From contig CAKSVR010000008.1 in assembly GCA_934504345.1 (NCBI GenBank), positions 1 to 64,000 on the forward strand: DNA of 64,000 nt, written 5' to 3'. The notes below the pieces were generated by a model that saw nothing but the letters and a program-made list of their open reading frames with translations, made no database searches and had not been told where the DNA came from. Of the stretch, positions 47,789-58,931 are shown in pieces; position 1 is the stretch's first letter, and every line of letters starts with the position of its first letter. A program made the translations under genes and the position numbers. This DNA is from an uncultured Agathobaculum sp. GTDB taxonomy: Bacteria; Bacillota; Clostridia; Oscillospirales; Butyricicoccaceae.

Positions 47789-49864
47789 TCACCCTGCCAT
47801 GCTTTGTAATGTGGCGAGCACGACCGAACCGGAAATATCGGCCTTGCCCTCATAGGGTTTGAGCAGAATATTGAGCATTCCCTCTTTGAAGTGGTAGCTG
47901 ATGAGCCCGGATTCCTGAAAAACGTCCAGACAGACGAACAGCTTTCCGATGTTGACATCGCGGCGGCTCTCCCACGTTACGCGGCGGGACAGCGCACCGT
48001 CCGGCACGGACAGCCGTCCATCCTCCGCGCGGCAGGTAACGTGCCGCCATACGGCTACCAGATCCTTACGGTCGGGCAGGAGCAGCCGCGCTTCCCGCGC
48101 GGTGAGCGGGCCGTCCTGCATGAGTGTATTGTACAGATTGAGTATCTTCTGGTCGGCCAGATGCTCGCAGTCGCTCAGCTGCACATCGCAGATGGTGAGC
48201 TGCACCGAACGGCGGCCTCGAAATTCGTTTATCTCCAGATGGAACGCGGCATCCACCGTGCTGCCCTCGACAAAGCCGAGGCCGCCCGCGCCGATGCCGA
48301 ACCAGATGGCGGAAAACCGTCTGCCGTCCTTCAGGAGCGACAGGCGCACGTGGCGATCGCTCGAGAGCGGCGTGATCTCCTCCACCGTCATGTTCTTCAT
48401 GCAGAACACGGGCTCAGCGTTCTTCATGCCGTAAGGCTCGAGCACGCCCAGCGACTCGATGTTCTCCTGTGTCAACCATTCGGGCTGCACCATGCAGTCG
48501 ATAGGCAGCTGCGGCACAAGCTCGGCCATGGTAACGTGCGTTTCTGCGTACTCGCGCAGCCGCGCGCGCAGCTCTTCGATGCGGTCGGCCTGCACGGTAA
48601 GTCCGGCGGCCAGCGCGTGCCCGCCGTAGCGCTCGAACAGGTCCTCGCACGAGGTCAGCGCCTCGAACAGATTGAAGCTGCCGATAGAACGGCCCGAGCC
48701 CTTGCCGATGCCGTCCTCATCCACCGAGATGAGCACCACCGGACAGCCGTAGCGGTCGCACAGCCTCGAGCACACGATGCCGATCACGCCCTGATGCCAG
48801 CCCTTGCCGGCCAGCACGATGATCTTATCCTCGAGCGGGTTGTACTCGCGGCGCAGCCGCGTGAGTGTCTGCTCGAGGATTTTATTCTCCTCGTTCTGAC
48901 GCAGCTTGTTCTGTTCGCAGAGCTCGGCGGCAAGCGCCTGTGCGCGTACCGGGTCCTTGGTGAGGAACAGCTCGGCAGCAAGCTCGGCCTTTCCCATGCG
49001 GCCCGCCGCGTTGATGCGCGGCGCGAGCACATAGCTGATGGTCGAGGAGGTCAGGCGCCGATTCTTCATACCGGCCTCCCGCAGCAGCATTTCCAGACCG
49101 ATATTGGCCGTTACGGACAGCTTTTTCAGTCCCGCCGCCACGATGATGCGGTTTTCGCCCACGATGGGCATAACGTCCGCCACCGTGCCCAGCGCCACGA
49201 GGTCGGCGTAGCGGTCGAGCATGGAGAGCGTGTCGCCCTCGAGCGCACAGATGAGCTTGAACGCCACGCCCACGCCCGCGAGGCTGGAGAACGGATAGCT
49301 GTCGTCCGTCCGCTTGCAGTCTACAACGGCCTGTGCATCCGGGAGGTTCTCGTGGCACTCGTGGTGGTCGGTGATAACGACCTGCATACCGAGTTCCCGC
49401 GCGACAGCGATTTCCTCGTTGGCCGTGATGCCCGAGTCCACCGTGATGAGCAGGCGCGTGCCCTGCTCGTACAGCTCCTCCATCGCCGGACGGGTCAGGC
49501 CGTAGCCGTCGGTCAGCCGGTTCGGGATGTAATATTCACATTTTGCGCCCTTGCCGCGCAGATAATCCACCAGCGTACACGTTGCCGTGATGCCGTCTAC
49601 GTCGTAATCGCCGTAGACCACCATCTTTTCGCCGCGTGCCATCGCGCCGCGGATGACTTCCACGGCCTTGTCCATATCGGTCATGCGGAACGGATCGTGC
49701 AGCCCGTGTGTATCGCAGCTCAGGTAATCCGCCGCAGCCTGCGGTGTGTCAAGGCCGCGCGCCGCCAGCACCGCCGCCGTCAGCGGAGAATAGCCGGTGC
49801 CGCTCGACAGTGCCCGCACCCGCTCGATGTCCGGCGAGGCGATCACCCATCGCTTTGCTCTCAT
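47789..49864 (-). CDS. recJ: Single-stranded-DNA-specific exonuclease RecJ
   Basis: A 691-residue 5'-3' exonuclease of DNA repair. DHH motifs GDYDVDGITATCTL (about residues 77-90) and ITDHHECHENLP are present. The DHHA1 domain has GGHALAAGLTV, and a C-terminal OB-like extension follows. ATG 49864 follows AAAGGGAA. It heads an operon with relA; promoter at 49948-49976. Confidence 0.95.
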   Translation of the reverse strand: MRAKRWVIASPDIERVRALSSGTGYSPLTAAVLAARGLDTPQAAADYLSCDTHGLHDPFRMTDMDKAVEVIRGAMARGEKMVVYGDYDVDGITATCTLVDYLRGKGAKCEYYIPNRLTDGYGLTRPAMEELYEQGTRLLITVDSGITANEEIAVARELGMQVVITDHHECHENLPDAQAVVDCKRTDDSYPFSSLAGVGVAFKLICALEGDTLSMLDRYADLVALGTVADVMPIVGENRIIVAAGLKKLSVTANIGLEMLLREAGMKNRRLTSSTISYVLAPRINAAGRMGKAELAAELFLTKDPVRAQALAAELCEQNKLRQNEENKILEQTLTRLRREYNPLEDKIIVLAGKGWHQGVIGIVCSRLCDRYGCPVVLISVDEDGIGKGSGRSIGSFNLFEALTSCEDLFERYGGHALAAGLTVQADRIEELRARLREYAETHVTMAELVPQLPIDCMVQPEWLTQENIESLGVLEPYGMKNAEPVFCMKNMTVEEITPLSSDRHVRLSLLKDGRRFSAIWFGIGAGGLGFVEGSTVDAAFHLEINEFRGRRSVQLTICDVQLSDCEHLADQKILNLYNTLMQDGPLTAREARLLLPDRKDLVAVWRHVTCRAEDGRLSVPDGALSRRVTWESRRDVNIGKLFVCLDVFQESGLISYHFKEGMLNILLKPYEGKADISGSVVLATLQSMAG

Positions 49865-49947
49865 ATTGAACGTTCCCTTTCTCGGATCACAGCAGCAGCG
49901 CATCCTCCGATGCCCGCGTATAGTGACCCTGATTTTATATTATCACT

Positions 49948-49976
49948 ATTATACCAAAACACGCCCAAAATCACAA
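49948..49976 (-). promoter_or_regulatory. Promoter of recJ-relA
   Basis: Minus strand TTGTGA (49971-49976), 17-bp spacer, TATAAT (49948-49953). Confidence 0.65.
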
Positions 49977-49992
49977 CAATTTTATCAAATAC

Positions 49993-50030
49993 AGAAAAAA
50001 CAGGTGTCCCGATAAGAAACACCTGTTTTA
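49993..50030 (-). terminator. uvrA terminator
   Basis: Minus strand AAACAGGTGT...ACACCTGTTT stem followed by TTTC, 15 bp after the uvrA stop. Confidence 0.88.
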
Positions 50031-50045
50031 TCATACATTTCGACT

Positions 50046-52892
<2,847 letters not shown>

Positions 52893-52893
52893 T

Positions 52894-53451
52894 TTATACC
52901 TCTTGGTAATAGTATTTGTCCTGCTGCCATTTTGCAGGGTTTTCTTCGATGTAGCGGAAACGGGTTTGGTAATCCTCATCATTTCGAATCACATGGTCGT
53001 AAAAACTTGTCTGCCATATCTTTGTTCCGATTTTCCGTGTTGTTATGCTCTTCATCGCCTTTATAACCTCCGTGATGCTCACCGAACCATTTTCCGTAGG
53101 GCGGGGCACTCCAGAGTGGCTTCTCTTGCCTATCGGCAATTCACCTTCTGCCCTCACCCTGCCGTCTACCGGTGAAATCCGAATTAACAAATGAACGTGA
53201 TTTGGCATAATCACATAATTATCAATCGAAATTCCCGGATAAACCACGGATGTTCGTTCAATTACTTCCGCTGCGATTTTACCAATATCCGTTAACTCTA
53301 CCAACGGCGGGGTGAGGGCACCCCGCCCTACGATACTGGATAAAACGTGTGCGCGGTCTTTTGTACAAAACGTGATAAAATAACAACCGCTGTTCGTATA
53401 ATCGTATGTTTTCAACCGTGAATGCTTGCGTTTTTCATATCCATTGGTCAT
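52894..53451 (-). CDS. REP-associated tyrosine transposase-like protein (IS200/Y1 family) inside the uvrBA operon
   Basis: A 185-residue HUH enzyme: NYVIMPNHVHLLI (HUH at H85/H87) and the nucleophile region WQTSFYDHVIRNDEDY (Tyr about 151), then RYIEENPAKW, the typical RAYT end. Residues about 41-50 and 96-120 are encoded by REP-like repeats and read GRGALTPPL and DGRVRAEGELPIGKRSHSGV. No transposon ends flank it. It begins within 6 bp of the uvrB stop (a TTG at 53460 overlapping that stop is an alternative). It ends at the uvrA ribosome-binding site, so it is co-transcribed. All catalytic residues are kept. Confidence 0.88.
   Translation of the reverse strand: MTNGYEKRKHSRLKTYDYTNSGCYFITFCTKDRAHVLSSIVGRGALTPPLVELTDIGKIAAEVIERTSVVYPGISIDNYVIMPNHVHLLIRISPVDGRVRAEGELPIGKRSHSGVPRPTENGSVSITEVIKAMKSITTRKIGTKIWQTSFYDHVIRNDEDYQTRFRYIEENPAKWQQDKYYYQEV
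53095..53164. repeat. REP-like repeat inside the transposase gene (copy c)
   Basis: CGTAGGGCGGGGCACTCCAG, then GTGGCTTCTCTTGCC and GGCAATTCACCTTCTGCCCT, ending CCTGCCG. It is the near reverse complement of the inner part of copy a (7568-7694). Translated in frame as residues about 96-120. Confidence 0.8.
53304..53332. repeat. REP-like repeat inside the transposase gene (copy d)
   Basis: A short palindrome ACGGCGGGGTGAGGGCACCC followed by CGCCCTACG; translated as residues about 41-50. Confidence 0.8.
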
Positions 53452-53456
53452 CTTCG

Positions 53457-55412
53457 TCAACTGTTTTCCAGCGCCTTTATCTGGTCGCGGAGCTGTGCCG
53501 CGATCTCAAACTCGAGCATCTTCGCGGCCTCCTTCATCTGACGGGTCAGGCGGGCGATCTCCTGCTGCTTTTCGCCCTTGGAGCGCATTTTCTTTTTGCT
53601 GCTCGAGGGCACATTCGAGGTGATCTCGATAACATCCTGCACCTTTTTATGCACAGACCTGGGGATAATTCCGTGGGCCTTATTGAACGCATCCTGCAAA
53701 GCGCGGCGGCGTTCGGTTTCGTCCATCGCGCGCTTCATCGAGGGCGTGATGCTGTCCGCATACAGCACGACCATGCCGTGCTCGTTTCGGGCGGCGCGGC
53801 CGATGGTCTGAATGAGCGAGGTTTCCGACCGGAGAAAGCCCTCCTTGTCCGCATCGAGAATGGCAACGAGCGACACCTCCGGGATGTCGAGGCCCTCACG
53901 CAGCAGGTTGATGCCGACCAGCACATCGTACACACCGAGGCGCAGGTCACGCACGAGCTCCTGCCGCTCGATGGTCTTAACGTCGTGGTGCATATACCGC
54001 ACCTTGATGCCGGCGGTTTCGAGGTAATCGGTCAGATCCTCCGCCATCTTCTTGGTGAGTGTGGTAACGAGCACCCGTTCGCCCTTCGCCGTGCGGGCGT
54101 TTATCTCGCCGATGAGATCGTCGATCTGCCCATCTACCGGACGGACAACGACCTCCGGATCGAGCAGACCGGTCGGGCGGATGACCTGCTCGACCACCTG
54201 ACCGGAGCGCGACAGCTCATACTCGGACGGCGTTGCCGAAACGTACACGATCTGGTTCAAACGGTCGTTGAACTCGTCAAAATTGAGCGGACGGTTGTCA
54301 TAGGCACTCGGCAGGCGGAAGCCGTTCTCGACCAGACTTTCCTTGCGGGCGCGGTCGCCGTGATACATGGCGCGCACCTGCGGCAGCGTCACATGGCTCT
54401 CGTCCACGATGAGCAGAAAATCCTTGGGAAAGTAGTCGATGAGCGTGTACGGCGCACTTCCCGGCTCACGCCGCGACAGCACGCGCGAATAGTTCTCAAC
54501 GCCCGAGCAAAAACCGATCTCCTGCAGCATTTCAATGTCGTAGCGCGTGCGCTGCGCGATGCGCTGGGCCTCTATCAGCTTGCCGTTCTCCTCGAAGTAT
54601 TTCACGCGCAGCTCGAGCTCTTCCTCAAGGTCCTTGATAGCCTCTTCCAGCTTTTCCTTGGGCGTGACATAGTGGCTCGCCGGGAAAATGGCGATGTGTC
54701 CCAGCTCACCGAGCGAAACACCGGTCAGCGGGTTGATGCGGCTGATCCTGTCCACCTCATCCCCGAAAAACTCCACGCGGACAACGTCCTCGTCCGAGTA
54801 TACCGGCCAGATCTCCACCGTGTCACCGCGCACACGGAAGCGGTTGCGCTCGAACGCAATGTCGTTGCGCTCATACTGAATGTCTATCAGCCGGCGGATG
54901 AGCTCCTCGCGGCTCATCTCCATGCCCGGACGGATGGAAATGACCATGCTCTTGTAGTCGATCGGGTCGCCAAGCGAGTAAATGCACGAAACCGAGGACA
55001 CGATGATAACATCACGCCGTTCGCTCAGTGCCGAGGTCGCAGAGTGGCGCAGACGGTCGATCTCATCGTTGATGGCGGAATCCTTCTCAATATAGGTGTC
55101 GGTCGAGGCGATATACGCCTCCGGCTGGTAGTAATCGTAGTACGATACGAAATATTCTACCGCATTCTCCGGAAAAAATTCGCGCAGCTCAGTGCAGAGC
55201 TGTGCGGCCAGCGTTTTATTGTGCGCGAGCACCAGCGTCGGGCGCTGGGTCTGCTCGATGATATTCGCCATAGTGAACGTTTTGCCCGAACCGGTAACGC
55301 CCATCAGCGTTTGCTCGGTCAGGCCGTTGCTGATGCCCTCCACCAGCTTTGCGACCGCCTCCGGCTGGTCGCCCGCCATTTTGTAAGGGCTGTGTATCTT
55401 AAACTCAGGCAA
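53457..55412 (-). CDS. uvrB: Excinuclease ABC subunit B
   Basis: A 651-residue helicase-like repair protein. Walker A GVTGSGKTFTMANI (about residues 38-51), beta-hairpin region VSYYDYYQPEAYI, helicase motifs LLIVDESHV and IQTIGRAARN, and the C-terminal UVR domain that contacts UvrC are visible. TTG start 55412 follows GGGAGG. It leads an operon with the transposase gene and uvrA. Confidence 0.96.
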   Translation of the reverse strand: MPEFKIHSPYKMAGDQPEAVAKLVEGISNGLTEQTLMGVTGSGKTFTMANIIEQTQRPTLVLAHNKTLAAQLCTELREFFPENAVEYFVSYYDYYQPEAYIASTDTYIEKDSAINDEIDRLRHSATSALSERRDVIIVSSVSCIYSLGDPIDYKSMVISIRPGMEMSREELIRRLIDIQYERNDIAFERNRFRVRGDTVEIWPVYSDEDVVRVEFFGDEVDRISRINPLTGVSLGELGHIAIFPASHYVTPKEKLEEAIKDLEEELELRVKYFEENGKLIEAQRIAQRTRYDIEMLQEIGFCSGVENYSRVLSRREPGSAPYTLIDYFPKDFLLIVDESHVTLPQVRAMYHGDRARKESLVENGFRLPSAYDNRPLNFDEFNDRLNQIVYVSATPSEYELSRSGQVVEQVIRPTGLLDPEVVVRPVDGQIDDLIGEINARTAKGERVLVTTLTKKMAEDLTDYLETAGIKVRYMHHDVKTIERQELVRDLRLGVYDVLVGINLLREGLDIPEVSLVAILDADKEGFLRSETSLIQTIGRAARNEHGMVVLYADSITPSMKRAMDETERRRALQDAFNKAHGIIPRSVHKKVQDVIEITSNVPSSSKKKMRSKGEKQQEIARLTRQMKEAAKMLEFEIAAQLRDQIKALENS

Positions 55413-55463
55413 GGAAATAGACCTCCCTCTTTTTGCTCTTAGCGTGTGCAGTAATTGAGAATT

Positions 55464-56168
55464 TCAGTATCTTTTTCGCAGACTTCCGCTTCTCAATCTG
55501 CCGATAGACGTAAAATCATTGCGGGCAACAACGCAGTGATCGACCAGCTCCAGTCCCAGCTCGGACAGGGTGCGCCGCAAACGGTCCGTCATGTCAAAAT
55601 CCTCCTGCGAGGGCGTGGGCGTGCCGTTCGGATGATTATGCGCCAGCGCCACGCCTGCCGCGCCGAGCATCAGCGCACCGCGTGCGATCTTATAGCTGTC
55701 CATCTGCACGCGCGAGTGTCCGCCGCGCGCGATCTCCTCGCACTTGAGCACACGGCCCGCACCATCCAGATACGCCGCCAGCAGCACCTCATCCCGCTCG
55801 GCGGCCAGCTGCGGCACGAAATACGCGCCGATGCGGTCGTAGGTGTTCAGTTTATCGGTAAACCTCTCCATTTTCGCCACATCGGCCTGATAGCGGTGGA
55901 ACATGGCAAAGCACAGGTGCAGCAGCGCCGCCGAGCGCGGGCCTACGCCCTCGACCTGCCGCAACTCCTCCTCGGAGGCCTCGAATACCGCGTGCAGCGA
56001 GCCGAAATGTGCTATCAGCCGATGTGCGGTCGGGTTGGTGTCGCCCTGCCGGACCGCATAATACAGCAGCAGCTCGAGCACCTCGTGGTCGCTGAAGATC
56101 TCCAGCCCGAAGCGCTCGAACTTGTCCAGCATCCGCTGGCGGTGGCCCGCGTGGGGATTATCGGCCAT
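55464..56168 (-). CDS. radC: RadC/MPN-domain protein
   Basis: A 234-residue protein with an N-terminal helix-hairpin-helix region (LRQVEGVGPRSAALLHL) and C-terminal JAMM/MPN domain. The metal motif is HNHPNGTPTPSQED. The historical link to DNA repair is not well supported for the family. It lies 51 bp upstream of uvrB on the same strand, so shared expression is likely. ATG 56168 follows AGGAGG. Confidence 0.92.
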   Translation of the reverse strand: MADNPHAGHRQRMLDKFERFGLEIFSDHEVLELLLYYAVRQGDTNPTAHRLIAHFGSLHAVFEASEEELRQVEGVGPRSAALLHLCFAMFHRYQADVAKMERFTDKLNTYDRIGAYFVPQLAAERDEVLLAAYLDGAGRVLKCEEIARGGHSRVQMDSYKIARGALMLGAAGVALAHNHPNGTPTPSQEDFDMTDRLRRTLSELGLELVDHCVVARNDFTSIGRLRSGSLRKRY

Positions 56169-56209
56169 AACAGAGCCTCCTTTCAAAAAACTGTCAGCAC
56201 TGTCTTTAC

Positions 56210-56291
56210 CGTAGGGCGGGATGACCTCATCCCGCCGTTGTAACAGCGTGCTCCGGCTTAGGTGCGGCGGGGTGGGGGCACCCCGCCCTAC
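56210..56291. repeat. REP-like palindromic repeat (copy e)
   Basis: CGTAGGGCGGGATGACCTCA at one end, GGGGCACCCCGCCCTAC at the other, 82 bp, in the gap between radC and the GNAT gene. Confidence 0.8.
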
Positions 56292-56304
56292 ATAAATATC
56301 GGTC

Positions 56305-56904
56305 TTAGAGGTGTATCTTCTGCATTGCCTGATGCAGCGCTCTTGTGACGAGCGGGCTGTCCTTTATCTCCGGGAACGGCACGGTGGGCTCGGGTGCGCC
56401 GTCATGCGGGCGCAGGCTCTTGCCCATCCACAGGACATCGCGCCACTGGCCGAATTTATACATACTCTCCTGATATGCGCCCGAGATAATGAAGCCCATC
56501 GCCTTATGGAACTTCATCGACCGCTCGTTCGGAGAGGTGATGCCAACATAGATATTATAGTATCCCTGCATTGCCAGCAGTTCAAACAGCGCGGCATAGA
56601 TCGCGCCCGCGATGCCGTGGCGGTGCCAGTCCTGCGCGACATAGATGGACGTTTCCACCGACCACTGGTACGCTGCGCGGGTACGGTGCGGCGCGGCATA
56701 GCCATAGCCGACGACCTCGCCGTCGATGCGGCACACCAGCCACGGCAGCTTTTTCGTATAGGTGCTCCAGCGGCGCGTGAACTCCTCGAGCGACGGCGCA
56801 GCGTATTCGCTCGATACGGTGGTCTGGGTGACATACGGCGCGTACAGCGCCAGCATTTCGGCAATATCTTCTTCCTCTGCGGGATGCAGAACTACTTCCG
56901 GCAT
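56305..56904 (-). CDS. GNAT-family N-acetyltransferase (phosphinothricin acetyltransferase-like)
   Basis: A 199-residue acetyltransferase: VETSIYVAQDWHRHGIAGAIYAAL carries the acetyl-CoA-binding R/Q-x-x-G-x-G/A motif (about residues 85-110), and YYNIYVGITSPNERSMKFHKAMGF the C-terminal motif. The layout matches the Pat/Bar group; the true substrate may be another amine. The last 30 residues are unusual. Start 56904 gives MPEVVLHPAEEEDIAEM, the domain edge. Own promoter at 56939. Confidence 0.87.
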   Translation of the reverse strand: MPEVVLHPAEEEDIAEMLALYAPYVTQTTVSSEYAAPSLEEFTRRWSTYTKKLPWLVCRIDGEVVGYGYAAPHRTRAAYQWSVETSIYVAQDWHRHGIAGAIYAALFELLAMQGYYNIYVGITSPNERSMKFHKAMGFIISGAYQESMYKFGQWRDVLWMGKSLRPHDGAPEPTVPFPEIKDSPLVTRALHQAMQKIHL

Positions 56905-56938
56905 GATTTTTTCCTCGTTTCGACATGATCTTGTTATA

Positions 56939-56967
56939 AGTATACCGCATTCATTTTTTATGTTCAA
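56939..56967 (-). promoter_or_regulatory. Promoter of the GNAT gene
   Basis: Minus strand TTGAAC (56962-56967), 17-bp spacer, TATACT (56939-56944). Confidence 0.65.
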
Positions 56968-57061
56968 TAGGAGATTGTCAGAAAATCGCACATTTGTTCG
57001 CCTGAATTTTCAGCATATAATTCTTGCTGCCTCGTCATAAAATTCTTGTCGGTTCAGCCGA

Positions 57062-57090
57062 TTGCTTTTTCTTATTTTGGGGAGTATACT
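57062..57090 (+). promoter_or_regulatory. Promoter of the DUF4364-lrgAB operon
   Basis: TTGCTT (57062-57067), 17-bp spacer, TATACT (57085-57090). Confidence 0.65.
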
Positions 57091-57152
57091 AAGAAAAGCG
57101 CTGAAACAACGATGTTTCTCCCCGCCGGAGAAAGAAAAGGAGGCCTGTGTTT

Positions 57153-57707
57153 ATGGTACGCTTCGGTTTTATCCATACCAAAGAGGATATAAAGTTTCTG
57201 ATCCTGTTCGCCATGGATCTGCTCCCCTTTCCTGTCAGCTTCAGCACCATTGTCGATCTGACGACATGGTGTGACGAGGGCTTCGGCTACTTCGAGCTGA
57301 GCGAGGCGTTCTGCGAGATGGTCCCTACCGGGCACATCGAGGAGATCCACGGCGAGGGCGAAACGCTGTACGCCATCACCGACAAGGGCCGCGAGGCGAC
57401 CCGCATCTTCGAAAAGCAGCTTCCCTATCCGGTGCGCGAAGCCGCACAGCGCTCTGCGCTGCGCGTGGTGCGCCAGATACGCCGCGATGCGGGCATCCAT
57501 GTTACCGTCACCGAGCACGGCGAGAACGACCTCACCGTCCGCATGGAGATGGAGCAGGTGTTTGCCGTGGAGATGAACGTTGTCAGCCGCGGACAGGCCG
57601 CCATGCTCGAGCACACCTTTAAGGCCAATGCCGAAGCGGTCTACCAGACATTGCTCACCGCAATGACACAAAACTACGAAAACGAGAAAGAGGCAACCAA
57701 ACCTTGA
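57153..57707 (+). CDS. DUF4364-family protein (winged-helix-like)
   Basis: A 184-residue protein. The N-terminal region IHTKEDIKFLILFAMDLLPFPVSFSTIVDLT and YAITDKGREATRIFEKQLPYPVRE resemble a winged-helix regulator, followed by a mixed alpha/beta C-terminal part. DUF4364 is widespread in Clostridia, function unknown; a transcriptional role is inference. ATG 57153 follows AAGGAGG. Its stop overlaps the lrgA-like start. Confidence 0.85.
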   Translation: MVRFGFIHTKEDIKFLILFAMDLLPFPVSFSTIVDLTTWCDEGFGYFELSEAFCEMVPTGHIEEIHGEGETLYAITDKGREATRIFEKQLPYPVREAAQRSALRVVRQIRRDAGIHVTVTEHGENDLTVRMEMEQVFAVEMNVVSRGQAAMLEHTFKANAEAVYQTLLTAMTQNYENEKEATKP

Positions 57708-58081
57708 AACACATGAAGCAACTTGCAGTGCTGCTGGCCTGCTGTGTAGGCGGCACGCTGCTTTCCCTGTTACTGCGCGGCCTGCTGCCCGGCAACGTGC
57801 TCGGACTCGCCCTGCTGTTCATCCTGCTGATCGTCGGCGCGGTGCGCCTGCACCACGTTGAGAGCACGGCGGATTTTCTTCTGCAAAACATGGCATTCTT
57901 TTTTCTGCCCGCCATGCTCGGCGTGCTGGACATCTGGAACGACATCAAGAGCGAGATCCTGCCTGTGCTGGCCGTCCTGCTGCTGACCACGCTGTGTACC
58001 GCCGCCGCGACGGCGCTGACCGTACATATCGTGCTCCGCCTGCAGCACCGCGAAAGTGAGGAGGCGTTCGACCATGACTGA
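57704..58081 (+). CDS. LrgA/CidA-family membrane protein
   Basis: A 125-residue protein with four hydrophobic segments and the family motif LPGNVLGLALLFILL (GxxxGL) and FFFLPAMLGVLDIW. Holin-like proteins of this family modulate murein hydrolase export or carry small metabolites. The TTG at 57704 overlaps the DUF4364 stop and has GAGG at 10 bp; an ATG at 57713 is the alternative. Confidence 0.87.
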   Translation: MKHMKQLAVLLACCVGGTLLSLLLRGLLPGNVLGLALLFILLIVGAVRLHHVESTADFLLQNMAFFFLPAMLGVLDIWNDIKSEILPVLAVLLLTTLCTAAATALTVHIVLRLQHRESEEAFDHD

Positions 58082-58766
58082 TCTGTTATCCTCTTCCCAG
58101 TTCTGGCTGCTCATTTCCATCGCATTCTATGCGCTCGGCGTGGAGATCCAGAAAAAGACCGGTTCGCCGCTGTGCAATCCGCTGCTCATCGCCTCGATTC
58201 TGGTCGGTGCGCTGCTCCTCCTCACCGGCACGAGCTACCAGACCTACGAGGAGTCCGGCAAACTCATTTCGTTCTTCCTCACACCGGCGACCGTCGCACT
58301 CGCCATCCCCATCTACCGCAAGCTGGATGTGCTGATGAAAAACCTGCTGCCCATCCTGCTCGGCGCGTTCGTCGGCTCGATGGTGTCCATCACCAGTGTT
58401 ATCGTGTTCTGCCATCTGTTCGGCCTGAGTGAGAGCACCGCGCTTTCGCTCGTTCCGAAGTCGGTAACAACACCGATCGCCGTTGCGCTGTCCGAAATGC
58501 TCGGCGGCGTGACCTCGCTCACCGCTATCGCGGTCGTCATCACGGGTATCATCGGCGCGATCATCCTGCCGACCTTCCTCAAGTGCATCGGCGTGCGTAA
58601 TCCGGTGCAGATGGGTCTGTCCATCGGCACGGCCGCCCATGCGGTCGGCACCTCGCGCGCCATCGAGCTCGGCGAAACCGAAGGCGCCATTTCCGGTCTG
58701 GCTATCGGCGTGGCCGGTCTGATGACGGCGCTGATCGTTTCCATCGGCTCGGCCATTCTCTTGTAA
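58074..58766 (+). CDS. LrgB/CidB-family membrane protein
   Basis: A 230-residue polytopic protein with the family core: LVPKSVTTPIAVALSEMLGG, MGLSIGTAAHAVGTSRAIELGETEGAISGLAIGVAGL. Partner of the LrgA-like protein; the pair may form an antiholin-like complex or a transporter (pyruvate in Bacillus PftAB). ATG 58074 overlaps the lrgA stop by 8 bp and follows GAGGAG. Confidence 0.92.
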   Translation: MTDLLSSSQFWLLISIAFYALGVEIQKKTGSPLCNPLLIASILVGALLLLTGTSYQTYEESGKLISFFLTPATVALAIPIYRKLDVLMKNLLPILLGAFVGSMVSITSVIVFCHLFGLSESTALSLVPKSVTTPIAVALSEMLGGVTSLTAIAVVITGIIGAIILPTFLKCIGVRNPVQMGLSIGTAAHAVGTSRAIELGETEGAISGLAIGVAGLMTALIVSIGSAILL

Positions 58767-58881
58767 TTGAAAATTGAGAATGGAAAATGGAGAATTGTGG
58801 AACCGCGCAAAGCGCGGAATTTAATAACGCGCCTTGCGCGATACATTCATTCTCCATTATCCATTTTCCATTCTCCATTCA
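58765..58881. repeat. Inverted pair of GGAGAATGG-type repeats (MITE-like unit)
   Basis: TTGAGAATGGAAAATGGAGA near 58775 and its inverse CATTATCCATTTTCCATTCT near 58856 flank a centre with CGCGCAAAGCGCG and CGCGCCTTGCGCG. The 117-bp unit sits exactly after the lrgB stop. Confidence 0.7.
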
Positions 58882-58882
58882 C

Positions 58883-58931
58883 AAAACCACCTTTCCCCTG
58901 CATAAAATGCGGGAAGAAAGGTGGTTTTTTT
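58883..58931 (+). promoter_or_regulatory. Terminator-like hairpin containing the ribosome-binding site of the LysM-GH18 gene
   Basis: Perfect 13-bp arms AAAACCACCTTTC (58883-58895) and GAAAGGTGGTTTT (58916-58928) with an inner CCC/GGG and GCAT-AAA-ATGC stem. The T-run reaches 58931 and ATG is 58932. The Shine-Dalgarno AAAGGTGG is in the right arm. Same design as at 29671-29717. It probably also terminates lrgAB transcription. Confidence 0.6.

Noticed and set aside
53172..53260. Active IS200 insertion at uvrB-uvrA
   Set aside because: No subterminal hairpins or duplicate copy delimit an element; the gene is fitted to both neighbours' translation signals, so it is treated as a resident RAYT gene.
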